64,000 nt of DNA from Calycina herbarum. Its lineage: Eukaryota; Ascomycota; Leotiomycetes; Helotiales; Pezizellaceae. Both the position numbers and the translations under genes were made by a program. This document shows, piece by piece, positions 21,790-33,300 of this stretch. The stretch is from assembly GCA_001414485.1 (NCBI GenBank), contig LLEY01000025.1, forward strand, positions 372,001-436,000, given 5' to 3'. Each line of letters starts with the position of its first letter. Position 1 is the stretch's first letter. The notes beneath the pieces were generated by a model. The model worked only from the letters and a program-made list of their open reading frames with translations, had not been told where the DNA came from and ran no database searches.

Positions 21790-23530
21790 GGTGGTGAGGG
21801 GAAGAGAGAAGGGGGAAGGTTATGATTATGAATGATAGGGTGTAATGATAAAAATTAATTCCTTTTTGAATAACCTTTCAGGTGTCTTGTTTGTGTCTTG
21901 CTACTTTAAGCAAGTTTAAAGAGACTCGAGTTCCTCGTCTCTATGATCTCATCCTTTATTTCTCAACTGCCCTTACAGTATCTCACGACATAAACCTCAA
22001 CAAAAATCTATTCTAAAGAAAGTATTACCATCCACTATTTATAAAGAAACAAGGAGCAAAAGAGGGATGGAATAAAATGCAGGTGATATATCTGTTACAT
22101 GTACTCTCCTCCCTTACCAAATCAACCCCAAAGATCTATACCAACAACCTCTCGACATAAAACTCTTCCGCAAATTGAAAGGACTAATTTTTACTTTTAA
22201 CCCCTCTACTACTCTTCTACTTTCTTGCCATACTTTCTTGCCATAAATGGAATTTGGAGAACGAAAGTAGTTTTCCTTTTGGCGGTAGAAGGGACACTTG
22301 ATTTAACATATTAACGTGTGAAATCTGGTTATTTGGGGAAGGTAACGAGTTCATTCAGTGAGGGATGATGTATTGTTTCGTTATAGAAATTGGTACTTCA
22401 TACCTTTCTTGCTATTCTAGGGTCTCTCGAAATAGAGCTTCATGAACTCTGCTTCCATTTATCTGGGGATCGCAAAACGAGGAGAGGAGGGGAGCATCTA
22501 TATAAAAAGTAGATGGAGCGAAGTCTTTCGTCCTTTCTTGGCGGCTTTGGGATCTTGATGTTTTGTTTTGCTCTGTTCTGTTTCTTTGTGATGGGGGTGA
22601 GATGGGGGTGAGATGTTTATATGACTTGGTGAACATGAGATCTGGACTCGCAAAGTCATGGACATGTAAATATACTACCCCTCTTTTTTCTTTATCATCT
22701 ATGATAACCTGGAGTTGACGAGAAGCGTAATGTCTCCTTTTGAGAGGGTCAAAACCCGAGAAATGTTTAATGTATACTTAAAACCGGGATGGAAGGCTAT
22801 TGCATGGACTAGATTATGTCCGTTTTCTTCACTTTGGTGATGATTGGGATTCTGGAAATGGGATTTGAGAGAGTGGCTGCTACATTCTTTGAGTCGAGAT
22901 TTTTCTTTTATTGCGAGGATTGATCTCGGGAAGGGTATGGGGTATGGAGTAATGTAGGAATGAAGTTCGGAATTCGAAGGTAGGAGACGAATCGATGGTA
23001 GGTAGTGCGGACCTATCCCCACATAGTCCGCGGGATTCTCTCATCGACTGGCTGCGTCAACTTAGTTTGGTCTTTTGCTCAGCTTATTCCACGGGCCTCG
23101 TAGTGAGATCTGAATTTTCTTCTCGTCACCTTGGGAAGCCCCAAGCATGACTTCCCTTTAATTTGCCCATCGACTCGGAGAGTCGTAAGATGCTGTATTC
23201 GAGGTGTTTTATAGTACGATGGAGACGAGTAGGCTTTGAAAAGAAAGCATGTTTTTCACTTCGTTGCTTGAAATGAAGATTTTGAAGAGGGCAGGGGTTT
23301 ATATAAATACCCCTCTCTTTCTCTTTACGTTCTTTTCATCTTCGAAACAACGAAGAAACCCGACGCTTATTATCTCCCGTACTTGTTAGGTAGTGGACAC
23401 AAAGAGTATAGGAGTGAAGTTTTTCAATTTCATGTCTATGTTTTGGTATTGGAGATTAAAACGGTACCTTGTATATGCCTTTAAACCATTTCACGCTAAG
23501 CAAATAGAATTCGAGTTTCGAGGGTGGGTG
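21790..23530. other. Intergenic region 3' of DPP5
   Basis: About 1.7 kb with no recognised gene. Short frames at 22412-22636 and 22699-23022 on the minus strand have no recognisable content. A TATA-like stretch (TTATATAAATACC) occurs near 23300. Confidence 0.4.
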
Positions 23531-23538
23531 GTAATTCG

Positions 23539-24663
23539 CATGGTTCGGCATCGGGAACCGTTTTTCCATTTGTTCCATGATTCCATTCCAGATGGAATAC
23601 TTCCAGAGGGTGGTCAAAATGGAACTGGTCTCCAGACCAAAGTTCCACTGGAATACCATGGTTTCCAGAGTCACGTGTAGCCAATAGGAGCCCTAGGATT
23701 ATATAAGAGGAAGTGAAAGTAGGTTGGCAAAATAAAATATCAGATAATCAGAGTAGAGAAGGGTGTTTTATTCACTAAATTAAGCCTTATCTATCTTATC
23801 TATCTACTTCTACCTACTCCTCTGCCTGAACAAGATCCTCAATTTCTTCGTTAGTAAGTTCTACTAACTCCTCTTCTATAATTATACCCCAATCGCGAAG
23901 GCATATAATCCATCTTAGCTTCTCCCCTCCAATCCTACCACGATCTCTAGTAATAATTCGTCCTCCATCAGAAAAGACACGCTCAGAAGAGGCAGAGGTT
24001 GCTAGAATTCTAAGGTAATCTCTTGCCATCTTGAAAAGGATAGGGTAATCGTACTGCTTTCTAAGCCAGTATCTTACAACTTGTTCATGATCCTCTCCAT
24101 TTGGTCGACATGCCTCCTCAAGATATGCCTCAAGTTCGTCCTTAATTGTATGTGCGCGATCGTCTTGAAAGTCAAAGAGAGGATCTCTCCAAGCCTCTTC
24201 AGGTGTTACCTCTCTTTCAATAGAATTAAGTTGTCAGTACTTGGGAGAGGCTGGATTTTGGTAACTCGATTCGGACGTGGGGTAGGGAGTCTAGGGCTAT
24301 TTCGAGGGGTGGGACATCGTGGAGATAACGAAAATAGGCTAGGAGAACCAGAAGAGGATATTGATACTCTTGCACGAGTAGGCGTAAGGTGTGGCAGCGC
24401 CATTATATTAGTTTTGTCTTAGTTTTAGTTTAGAAATTCAGTTATTATTCTTGTATATAATTTATTAATGCCAAGGAGAAATCTAGGCTTCTGATTGGTC
24501 TATCGGCCCGGAATAACGATTTTCCGGTCATATGATAATGGAAAAAGGAATTCCATTCACTATTCTGGTTCCAGCTGGTAATCTTCTATAAATATTTGAA
24601 ATGGAAAGGAATCTTCCAGAGGACACTAAAGGAATTCCATGGAATTCCCGTTGCCGAACCATG
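23539..24663 (-). mobile_element. Internally deleted hAT transposon with 8-bp TSD
   Basis: Termini CATGGTTCGGCA at 23539 and its inverse at 24663 flank 1125 bp. The 8-bp duplication GTAATTCG is present at 23531-23538 and 24664-24671, the diagnostic hAT target-site length. The interior keeps only both ends of a transposase gene on the minus strand, so the element is non-autonomous. Ends and TSD are nearly perfect and the interior lacks RIP-type stops, which suggests a recent insertion. Confidence 0.9.
23814..24403 (-). pseudogene. hAT transposase remnant (N-end plus dimerisation domain)
   Basis: The minus-strand frame from 24403 starts MALPHLTPTRARVSISSSG and runs 65 residues. A second frame, joined near 24215, reads EVTPEEAWRDPLFDFQ... 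then RYWLRKQYDYPILFKMARDYL, with ILATSASSERVFSDGGRIIT and the C-terminal Trp-rich helix WIICLRDWG. The latter is the hAT C-terminal dimerisation motif. The RNase-H-like catalytic core with its DDE residues is missing, so the product cannot transpose DNA. The frame change marks the likely deletion junction, although a spliced junction cannot be excluded. Confidence 0.85.
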
Positions 24664-24671
24664 GTAATTCG

Positions 24672-27177
24672 ACGGCAATAGAGGAGATTAGAAGAATGCT
24701 TGGTTAGATTTTGTAAGGAGGGAAGAGAGGAGAAGGGATAGGTGCGATGAGGGGGTCAGGAAATATCAGAAAATACCATCCTTCGTATGGGTACCGAGGA
24801 CGCAAAATCACAACAAGTTCTCTGGTGTCTGTATGTTGCGGAGGATTTTTCTTGGGAAAGAAGCTTTCTTTTATGCAAGGGGTATGCGAGATTACAATGA
24901 TCCTCACTAAGGCGTGGTATAGTTAAGTTTTGCTTGTTGGGCAGTTTAGACTCCAATGGAAATGAATTATAATGAATAGGATAGAATTTTCATAAGGTGA
25001 GTTTGGTGATTGGGAGTCATCATAGGGCTAAGGTGGTTGGTTTTCACCGTTGAGATTGAGATGTCCTGAATTAGTACCCTTCTCTCGGTAGTAGAATGAA
25101 AAATAAAACCGGAATTTGAAGGCGTTTGGCTGTCGATAAAACACTTCCCTGTTCCCGACTAAGTTGTTGTCAACAGGAGCAGAGATTTGGCGCAACTGGA
25201 TATGGGTCTTCTGTATTCATCAAGTCAAGGATACCCGACCCAGTGCAACTAAGCTTATATGTTGCTATCTGGGATGTCTGAGAAATTAGATTAAAGTATA
25301 CCCCCTTACTGTAGAAGTAAACCAGGAATGAACGAACTTTGTAGTATCGAGAGTAAGTGATTTATCGACGGTAGTTGAGGGGATTATGGGAGGAGATGAG
25401 GTCTTTTGTGTAAGGGAGGCGATGGCGAGTTTGAGATACCCAGGGAAGAAGACTATTACCAGAAAAGGAATAATAGCGTTTTCACTCCTTTTACCTACCA
25501 ACAAAGGGATCATTTTTCAATGTGCCGCTTTCAGGAACGATGAGAAGAGCTTTGGTACATGGCTTCGATTTATTATTGGTAATTTATAGCTTAGATCATG
25601 CTAGAGGGGATATCGTGAGAAATTCAAGTTTGGATTTTTTGTCCACTTTAGAGTGGAGAAGCCAATGATGTTTTACTCAAGTGTGAAGAAGGCATCGTTG
25701 TCATTGTCAAAATGAAGAAACAAAATATATCAGCTGGAGAGAGGGATGCTCTTGACGATGTGCTCTCACGAAGTAAAGGTAGATAGCGACGAATGTGGGT
25801 TTTCTTAAGCAAGTCCTGTTCTATATCTCGTATGCTGAATGTGAAGATCCATCGGAGGAGTGAGAGACAAGAAATCCGAAATAGAGAGTTGAGACCAAGC
25901 TATATAGAAATTAGCGAGGTGGCGAATGCACTTAATTCGGTGATAAAAAACGAAGGGGGAGTAGCATGAAGGTTTTCAAGGAGTTCTAAAAGAATCGGAG
26001 GAATGTAGAGGAGACGGGATGTGAAATACTGGGATGTTTTGAGGTTAAATCTTCGCCTAAGTTTGTGGGGGAGGACATTTAATCACTTGCTTTCATATGT
26101 CGTTGGGATGGGGAATTGATGAATGGAGGAATTGAGAATACATAGGGATCAAAACTGCTGAATTGAACAAGAATGTTTGGTGATGACTGTGGTCTTATTG
26201 CTGTCAGGTAGGAGGTGTGTTTGTCCAGTTGTGACCTAAACAATATTGAAAAGATACAATAGGCACGTCACAGGCCTTTTGACTGTCCGTAATATTGGTA
26301 ACGACAATCGGTTCTCAAACTCTTCATATCAAAAGATTCATTTAAATTCCGAGTTTCCAAGTATTCCTCTTATAGGTGTCAAAGTCTTTAGCGAACGACA
26401 GACTTTCCTGTGATTGCTTCAAGGTTGTCATCCCTTGAGTGCGAGGTTGTTGGTTGAAATTGAGGCGTGCTTTTTCAAGTAATTCCCTTGATTCTGAATA
26501 AACATACATTGCTCAGTTGATTTTTCTGTTATCCCCCCCAGTAGTCTCTTTTGCGTACCCACCAACTTATTGTATACGACTAGATGCGGCTTTCAGTTCA
26601 ATTCGGCATGCGACGTGCCTTGACACGAGGTTGACAGCAATAGCAGTCACTCGGCCAGCCTCCGGCCACTGGGGTGGCTTGGTCCATGCTACAAAAAACT
26701 TGGTCGCAAACAGCTTTCGCATCTCGTTAAGTGCTCAAGTCAAATTGAGAGAGAACCCTGTTACTTTGGCGATGCCATTTATCGACTCTCCACCGAATGT
26801 GAATCAGTATAATGATTCACGACCAAGGAACGGAGCTGAAATATGAATTTGGCTTGATAACAAGGGGAAGTTTACCCTTCTTATGGAATATTCCCACCCT
26901 TTGCAAGCCATTTTCTTCATTCGCTCCTTTTTGTTAAATTTGGTGTTTTCCAGCCTTGCAATTCTCTTTTCGGGCGTCATTTTAGGCAGAGAACTGTTAT
27001 CGGGGTCATCGCGAAATTTTGAATAGCCAGGTTTTTCCAAGCACATCGGGCTTGCTGTTGTGTAACACCAGAGAGCATAGCCTTCAGTCACTTCGCCATT
27101 GCGACTGGGTTTTCCTTCATTTTCATAAATGACCTTGGTTTTGCTTCCTTCCTTTCACACGCGTCGCATTCTCTACG
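24672..27177. other. Region without recognised genes
   Basis: About 2.5 kb after the hAT element. Frames such as 25386-25589 plus and 26517-26846 plus are short and lack recognisable features. No terminal repeats or RNA genes were found. Confidence 0.4.
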
Positions 27178-27702
27178 ATAAACTTTCTGCTCCATACGAT
27201 TGTCTGGATAACATTATTCGCTGGCCTTCTCGCACAGAATCTCCCTAAAACTAACACGATTACATCGCAGGCGAGTTATAGAGTAGCTAGAGATTGCGTA
27301 AAAGGATGTCTTTAAACTTATAGCTACTCAAACCTCCCGCGGTTGCTGAGTTGCGACAGTCCAACTTACAATAAGTGTCTGTGCAACCCCAATGTGGCCG
27401 GTTCAGCAAATTCCCATATTAGCACTTGCGTCTTAGCTGTCTGCAGCAACAGTGCGGATATTTCAACGGCTGTTTCGATATATTCTGTTTACTGTGCTAC
27501 AGTAAATGGAAACGCTCCAGCTGAGGTTCTGGCACAAACTACAACTCAGAGTGGAGGTGGTACTCTTCCAACGCAAACGAGTGTCAATATCATTACCGCG
27601 ACAGTTACCTCAACACCTAGAACAACTTCTACGGGTACTTCGACATCTCACTCAACACTCATTGCACTTCTCGCCGCGGTCGCTTTGCTTGTGCAGTGCT
27701 GA
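27178..27702 (+). pseudogene. CFEM-domain GPI protein, start lost and one stop
   Basis: A single frame runs from ATA at 27178 to TGA at 27702. It has a hydrophobic leader (FLLHTIVWITLFAGLLAQ), a CFEM domain with all eight cysteines (RDCVKGC, LSCDSPTYNKCLC, STCVLAVC, VYC), a Thr/Ser-rich stalk and a GPI-type tail (STLIALLAAVALLVQC). Two defects stand out: ATA where the initiator ATG should be, and TAA at 27313 just after KGCL. Both are single transitions (G to A, C to T). CFEM proteins are cell-wall or membrane anchored, and some take up haem iron. A splice removing the stop would need a 28-nt intron, too short, so I call a pseudogene. Confidence 0.7.
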
Positions 27703-27703
27703 A

Positions 27704-28066
27704 ACATATGTCGCGAGCAACAAGCACAACGCCGATCTTGTCATCCTCACCGTCGCTGACCAATTCTCTCTCATCACTATCACTTCCACTTCAACTTCAA
27801 CCACCCCTTCTACCACCGATATCGTCAATAAATCCTCCACCTCACGGATCACCCAATCATTCACCCCTTCACCCACCGAAGTTACAGAACCCGCCACTAA
27901 GACCAAAGGTGGAGGAGATGGACTTTCAAAAGCAGAAAGAATCACAATTGGACTTACGGTTGGGCTTGGAATTCTGACCTTGGTTATTACAGTTGCTATG
28001 TGCATATTAACTTACAAACAACGTCATGATCGAAGTAGAAATGGGAATGTACCTCCCTCTGGATAA
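27704..28066 (+). pseudogene. Ser/Thr-rich stalk plus transmembrane segment
   Basis: Directly after the CFEM stop, another frame lacking its own ATG reads a Ser/Thr-rich stretch (ITITSTSTSTTPSTT), then KAERITIGLTVGLGILTLVI and a basic cytosolic tail (YKQRHDRSRNG) ending in TAA at 28066. This resembles the C-terminus of fungal single-pass wall-sensor-like proteins. It may be an alternative 3' end of the CFEM gene reached by splicing, or the tail of a separate gene. The function is unknown. Confidence 0.4.
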
Positions 28067-28537
28067 GATGTTGAAATGGGTCCTATACGAGGCCGGAATA
28101 GCCATCGTCGAAAATAGATGCTACAAGGGCTTTGGATTCTTTGCTAGGTTAGTGTCAAGGAAGTAGCTGATTCTTTATTCGTGGATTTGTACTTCTATTG
28201 AAATTTCGGCTCGTTGCTAAATCATTGCTACTCTTTTGTTCCTGCTTCTACTTTCTACTTTGTTATTTGCTGTCTTACCACGTTCCTAGTACCACGGTGT
28301 CGTAACAATGTGCGTTATGCCCAAGCCACGTTGGATCTTTTGCTTATATTGCCGTTGCTTGAGGCCATTCGGTGGCTATGAAGAAGTGCTGAAGTTATAA
28401 AAAGTTTAGTATAATTTAACAAGAAACCAAAAAAACACGTTCTTCTCCCTCATCCAGTTATTCAGATTATTCAGTTGATTAAATCGCACGGAACATCTCA
28501 ACTAAAGTTCGAGAATTGGTGAAACTGGCGAGCCAAT

Positions 28538-28873
28538 ATGCCTTTCAATCTATACAATCCACACATTCTAACTGTAGAAATTGAGTCTGTCAATTACCCA
28601 GGCACTTACCTAGGTAGGTAGTCCCATCACAACAACCAACACGAAGTTTCACTAGGCCAGGATGTACTTGAACATCACAGAAGTACCCTTTTCCTTGTTG
28701 ACAATGATTTCAAGGCGAAATCTTTCTATCTCCGTAATGCAGTGAATCCACGCGTGGCTCTATACATGGATGGTAGACGCGTGACTCTCTACACGAGAAA
28801 TGGTGGTGATGTTGTTTTTCCACAAACTCTATATTGGAGATCGGTATATGTTGATTTGGTTACCTTGGCGTGA
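28538..28873 (+). CDS. Small beta-trefoil-like protein, paralogue 1
   Basis: Two exons, 28538-28613 and 28656-28873, joined across a 42-nt intron (GTAGGTAG...CACTAG), give 97 residues. VEIESVNYPGTYL near the N-terminus matches AIESVSYPGTFLQM of the gene at 51744. TLFLVDNDFKAKSFYLRNA and VALYMDGRRVTLY correspond to the second repeat there. The repeated pattern of an aliphatic strand followed by a G-x-Y/F-L turn suggests a beta-trefoil; this copy would have only about half the usual repeats. There is no signal peptide. Its stop lies 44 bp from the left end of the nested transposon block, so the 3' part of a longer gene may have been lost. The function is unknown. Confidence 0.5.
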
Positions 28874-29936
28874 GAAGGAAAGATATCTGATCAGTGTTTT
28901 TTTTTCTGAGGGGGCGTATATGCTACTAAAAGTCGGAAACGACTAAATCGTAAAACAGAAATCGTAAATCGTAAATTGTCACTTCTATATAACGTGGTAT
29001 ACCAGGACCTCGTGATTATCAGGACCTCGTGAATTTTTTCCCTACCCCACTACCTCTAACTTTAACACGCGTTTTCTTAACAACTACCTAATGGAATCTT
29101 AAACCTAAGAAGCTTGAATTATCCTAGCTATCAAAGCTATTCGATCATCTAAACGAATAAACCGTAGTAAAGCTGCGAAGCTATATAGAGTCCCTTATTC
29201 TATACTTACCGATAGAATAGCTGGTTGAACTACTCTTAGCGAACACTGGCTAGTAAATCATAAAATAACTATAATAGAAGAGGAGGTGATTATTTAAAAT
29301 ATACTTGATCTAGATATAAGAGGATTTACACCCCGGCTAGGTAGTGTAGAAGATATAGCAAATTATATACTCGAGTTGCGTAGAGGACAACGCGTTGGAA
29401 AGAACTGGGCATAACGATTTATATAACGACGTCTAGAACTAAAGACGTGTTTTAATCGCGTTTACGATTTCTAAAAGGCCTTGTACAAAGATCCTAAGCT
29501 AATTAGTACGTGGTTTTAACTAGTAGAGAATATGTAGGCGAAATATAGGATCTAAGACTGCGATTTCTATAACTTTGATAAGACTAGTTTTATAATAGGT
29601 GTTATCTATGCTAGAATAGTTGTTATATATGCTAATCGACGTAGTAGAGGTAAGGCTATCTAGCTAGGTAATCGGGAATAGGCTATAGCAATTATCTATA
29701 TTAATAGAGAGGGTTTAAGTATCCCTCTATTCTTAGTGGTTTAAGGGAAAAATCACCTTGCTAGTTAGTATACTAAGGGCGGTCTTCCTAATAACTAGGT
29801 TATTAAACTAACTAGTAATAGATAGACTAATAATAAGACAGGCTTAGAATAGCTAGAATACTTTGATAAGTATACTCGTAGTTATATAAAAGGGCTATAT
29901 CGAATATTAGTTCTAGATAAGCATAAGAGTTATAAA

Positions 29937-30265
29937 TGTAACAAACCCAATCTGCTAGCCCTCTGGTAGTTATCCTTACCTATAGCATATACAGGTGTAG
30001 CGGATAATCAGAGAAGTAAGAGGTGGTTTAATTAAAGATCTAAAGCTACAGAAGAGAAGAGAAGGAAAGAGGAGACTTCTAGAGGTCCTATAATATAGAG
30101 ATAGCCAAGGAATCGATAAGTTATAGGAATGTCGATCCGTTTATAGAAATGGTTCCTAGCCTAGATAGGAATGGTTCTAGGCCAGGCCAGGAATGGCAGG
30201 CTTTACAGACGCCGGCGAGCAGCCGTACGCGAGTCACGTACTCGGCGGTGGCCAGGTCCGTAACA
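29937..30265 (-). repeat. 3' LTR of the minus-strand gypsy element
   Basis: In plus orientation it starts TGTAACAAACC and ends GGTCCGTAACA; it matches the copy at 35527-35855 with scattered transitions. It contains the imperfect direct repeat GGAATGGTTC/AGGAATGG. Confidence 0.92.
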
Positions 30266-30399
30266 TTACCCCCCTCTTTAAGTAGAGCTCGCCCACGAGC
30301 TCTGAACCTACTACCCCACAGGTAATTTATCCTCGTCCTCATAATATTCCAGCTCGTCTATACCATCTTCCCAGCTCTATAACCATTCTACTAAGTACC

Positions 30400-33300
30400 T
30401 AGGAGGCCCTGGGAGAGAAGGATTTAGAGCGTGAAACTCTTAAAGCTTATACAGGCAGCCTATAAAGTCAGAAGCTAGGTACTAGGCCAGGTCTAGCTCG
30501 CTTTATACCTATTAAACCCGGTATTATAATTTTCTATAATAGCCTCTAGAGGCCAGTACTTAGTCTATATCCCATTCGTTATGCCCGTTAACTATAATAG
30601 GCAGTCCTGGTTCCTGTAGCTAGCCTGGTAGCGGATCGTTAGGAGCTTTGCGAAGCTTGTCTATAGAGATTATAGGCTATATTTTAATTATCAGAGACAG
30701 GTCGACCTGGAAAGCGTTTCCAACCTTTTCTAGGACTGTATACGGACCAGCCATCTGCTGGTCGAGCTTACAGCTTGGGCGGTCTATATTCCACGTCTTT
30801 GTCGATACGTAGACCTTGTCGCCTATAGCAAAGTCTACTAGTCGCCGGTGCTTATTTGCTTACTTACGCTGGCGTTCCTAAGCAGCCTCGATTCTCTTAT
30901 AGGCGGTTTCCCAGGCGCTGTATATACGGGTTACGTACGCAACTGCTTCGTCTCGTGAAAGCTGTTTATAGACGCTTATTAGCTCTTCTAGGCTCTGGCG
31001 GACCTAATCAAAGCTGGTACGTAGTACGTAACCAAGCTCGATTTATATAGGCGGAAGAGTCGTCGAGTCCTAGGGAAGTGTAGCTTAAGCATAGTCTATA
31101 ATCGGCATTAGTTTAGACTAGTTATCCTAATAGTAGTTTATAAACGGGCAAAGGCGTTAGTTAATCTACTAGTTTATATTCTTAGTTTAACCGTCGGTTT
31201 ATACATATACGGCCGTAGATAGCTTGATCTTAGTCCCTAGGATCCGGTTAAACTCTTACTAGAACTCTAAGACGAATTACAGACCGCGGTCAGAGACAAT
31301 AGTATCTGACGGTCCGTAATAGCGCTATACACGGTCGAGGTAGATCCGCGTAGTCTTTTTTGCGTCCGTAGTCTTTAGGTAAGGGATAGAGACAGATCTC
31401 TTACTTAGCCGGCAGATAAAGACAATAATTATATCTATCCTAGACTTGTTAGAAGGGAATTTCTTAAAATCAACTGATATATATTACTATAGGCGATCTA
31501 GGATAGGCAAGGGGTTAAGGAGTCTAGGGGGGCGGTCTCGTAGCACGTAAGAGCGACGGCAGGTCTAGCAGTTATAGACGAATCGTTGTATATCCGAACG
31601 AAGGTGCGGCTAGTAGTAGTGGTCCGTAACTAGCTTTAGGGTCTTAGATTGTCTAGGGTAGGCTACTGAGACTTGATTATAAACCTCGCTTAGTAAGCGT
31701 ACTTTAAGATCGTCGTCCTTAGGTAGGATAAGCCGTTCTTAGTATAGTAGGAGGCTGTTACAGGTTGTCTAGCTAGGGCGTTCGTCCGTAGCGTACTAGC
31801 GGAGAGCGTCAAGGCCCGTACTCGTACGATTAGCCTATAGGATATCGTCAATTAAGTTATATAGTCTGTCGGCTACTCTAATAGGTGCAATATCTACGGA
31901 AGGGTCTAAGTCTAGGTCTATAATAATCCGCGAGTCGAGATTCTTAGGCTATAAGAGGACTTGTATACGAGTAGATATCTTTATTGCTATTTAACTATCT
32001 ACTTCTTAGTCCTAGCGAGTAAGGGAATCCGCTCGATTCTGGCTACTAGGCTTATAAGTAAGTAGAAAGTTAAATCGAGAGAGGGTTTCAGCCTAGCGGG
32101 CTTGTCAGCTAGACAAGGCTTTAGTTATTATAAAGTACTCGAGAGCTTTATAGTCTGAAACGACCTGTATCTAGTATAGAGACCCTTCGAGCTTAGGTCT
32201 CTAGGCTTCTAGAGAACGTATAATAGCTAGTATCTCTTTGTTGTAAATCGGGTAGTTAATCTTAGTAGGTATTATTATCTTAGAGAAGTAAGCTATAGGG
32301 TGCCACTCTTGACTCGGCTATAACTGAAGGAGTATACCGCTAAGGACGCTGTCAGAGGAATCGGTCTTAACTATAGACTCGTATTACGGATTAAAGTGTA
32401 TAAGAAGAGGTATATTAATAAGCTGGGCCTTCAGCTTAGAGAAGGCGTCCTGATAAGCAGGTGTCTACTGAAACGGCTGGTCTTTACGGGTTAGGGCCGT
32501 TAACGGGCATGCGACTTGTCCGTAGTTAAGAATAAACTTCTAGTAGAAGTTATAAAAGCTAAGAAAGGACTAAACACCGTGGACTGTAATAGGGTGTTCC
32601 TAGTTATAGATTGTTTCTGTCTTTTCCAGGTCTACTTTAATCCCGTTAGTACTTACGTAGAAGCCTAGGTACTTCGTACGAGTAACGTTAAACTCAGATT
32701 TCTTAATATCAGCTTATAAGCCAGCTTTACGAAGCTATAAAAGAACCTTATAGACGTGTTCCTAATAGTCTAGCTCGTTCTCGGAGTAAATAAGAATATC
32801 GTTAAGGTAGGCAGTATAAAAGTCGTCTAAATAGTCGAAGAGTACGTCGTTTATAAACCGTTGATATGTTACGGGTCCGTTAGTTAGTCTAAAAGGTATA
32901 ACTTTACACTTATAAGCTCTATAACGGGTCTAGAACGTTGTTAGTTCCTCGGACTTAGGGTTAATCCGAATCCAGTGAAAAGCTTGTTATATGTCTAGCT
33001 TTATAAAGATATAAGCCTTACCTAGACGAGCAAGAGTTTCGTCGATTAACGGAAGAGGATACTGGTCCTTATAGGTTAGGTTATTAAGCTTATAGTAATT
33101 AATATAAAACTATAGAGAGCCGTTAGACTTCTTAACAAAGAGAATCAGGGCTATAAAGGGGGCTTGGCTAGCCTTAATAAAACCTTTATAAAGATTCTTA
33201 ACAAGGTATTGTTTTATAGCCCGGAGCTCGTCCGTTGACTAGTAGCGGAGGGGGCTATAGGATAAGTCGTCTACGTTCCTGTCTATAAGTTCGATCTTAT

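Noticed and set aside
23393..23680. 95-residue ORF near 23393-23680
   Set aside because: It spans the hAT terminus and TSD, so it is chance coding across an insertion boundary.
30121..31050. Short open frames at 30121-30342 (minus) and 30856-31050 (plus) as genes
   Set aside because: They lie in the LTR and integrase portions of the gypsy element; they are fragments or shadows of it.
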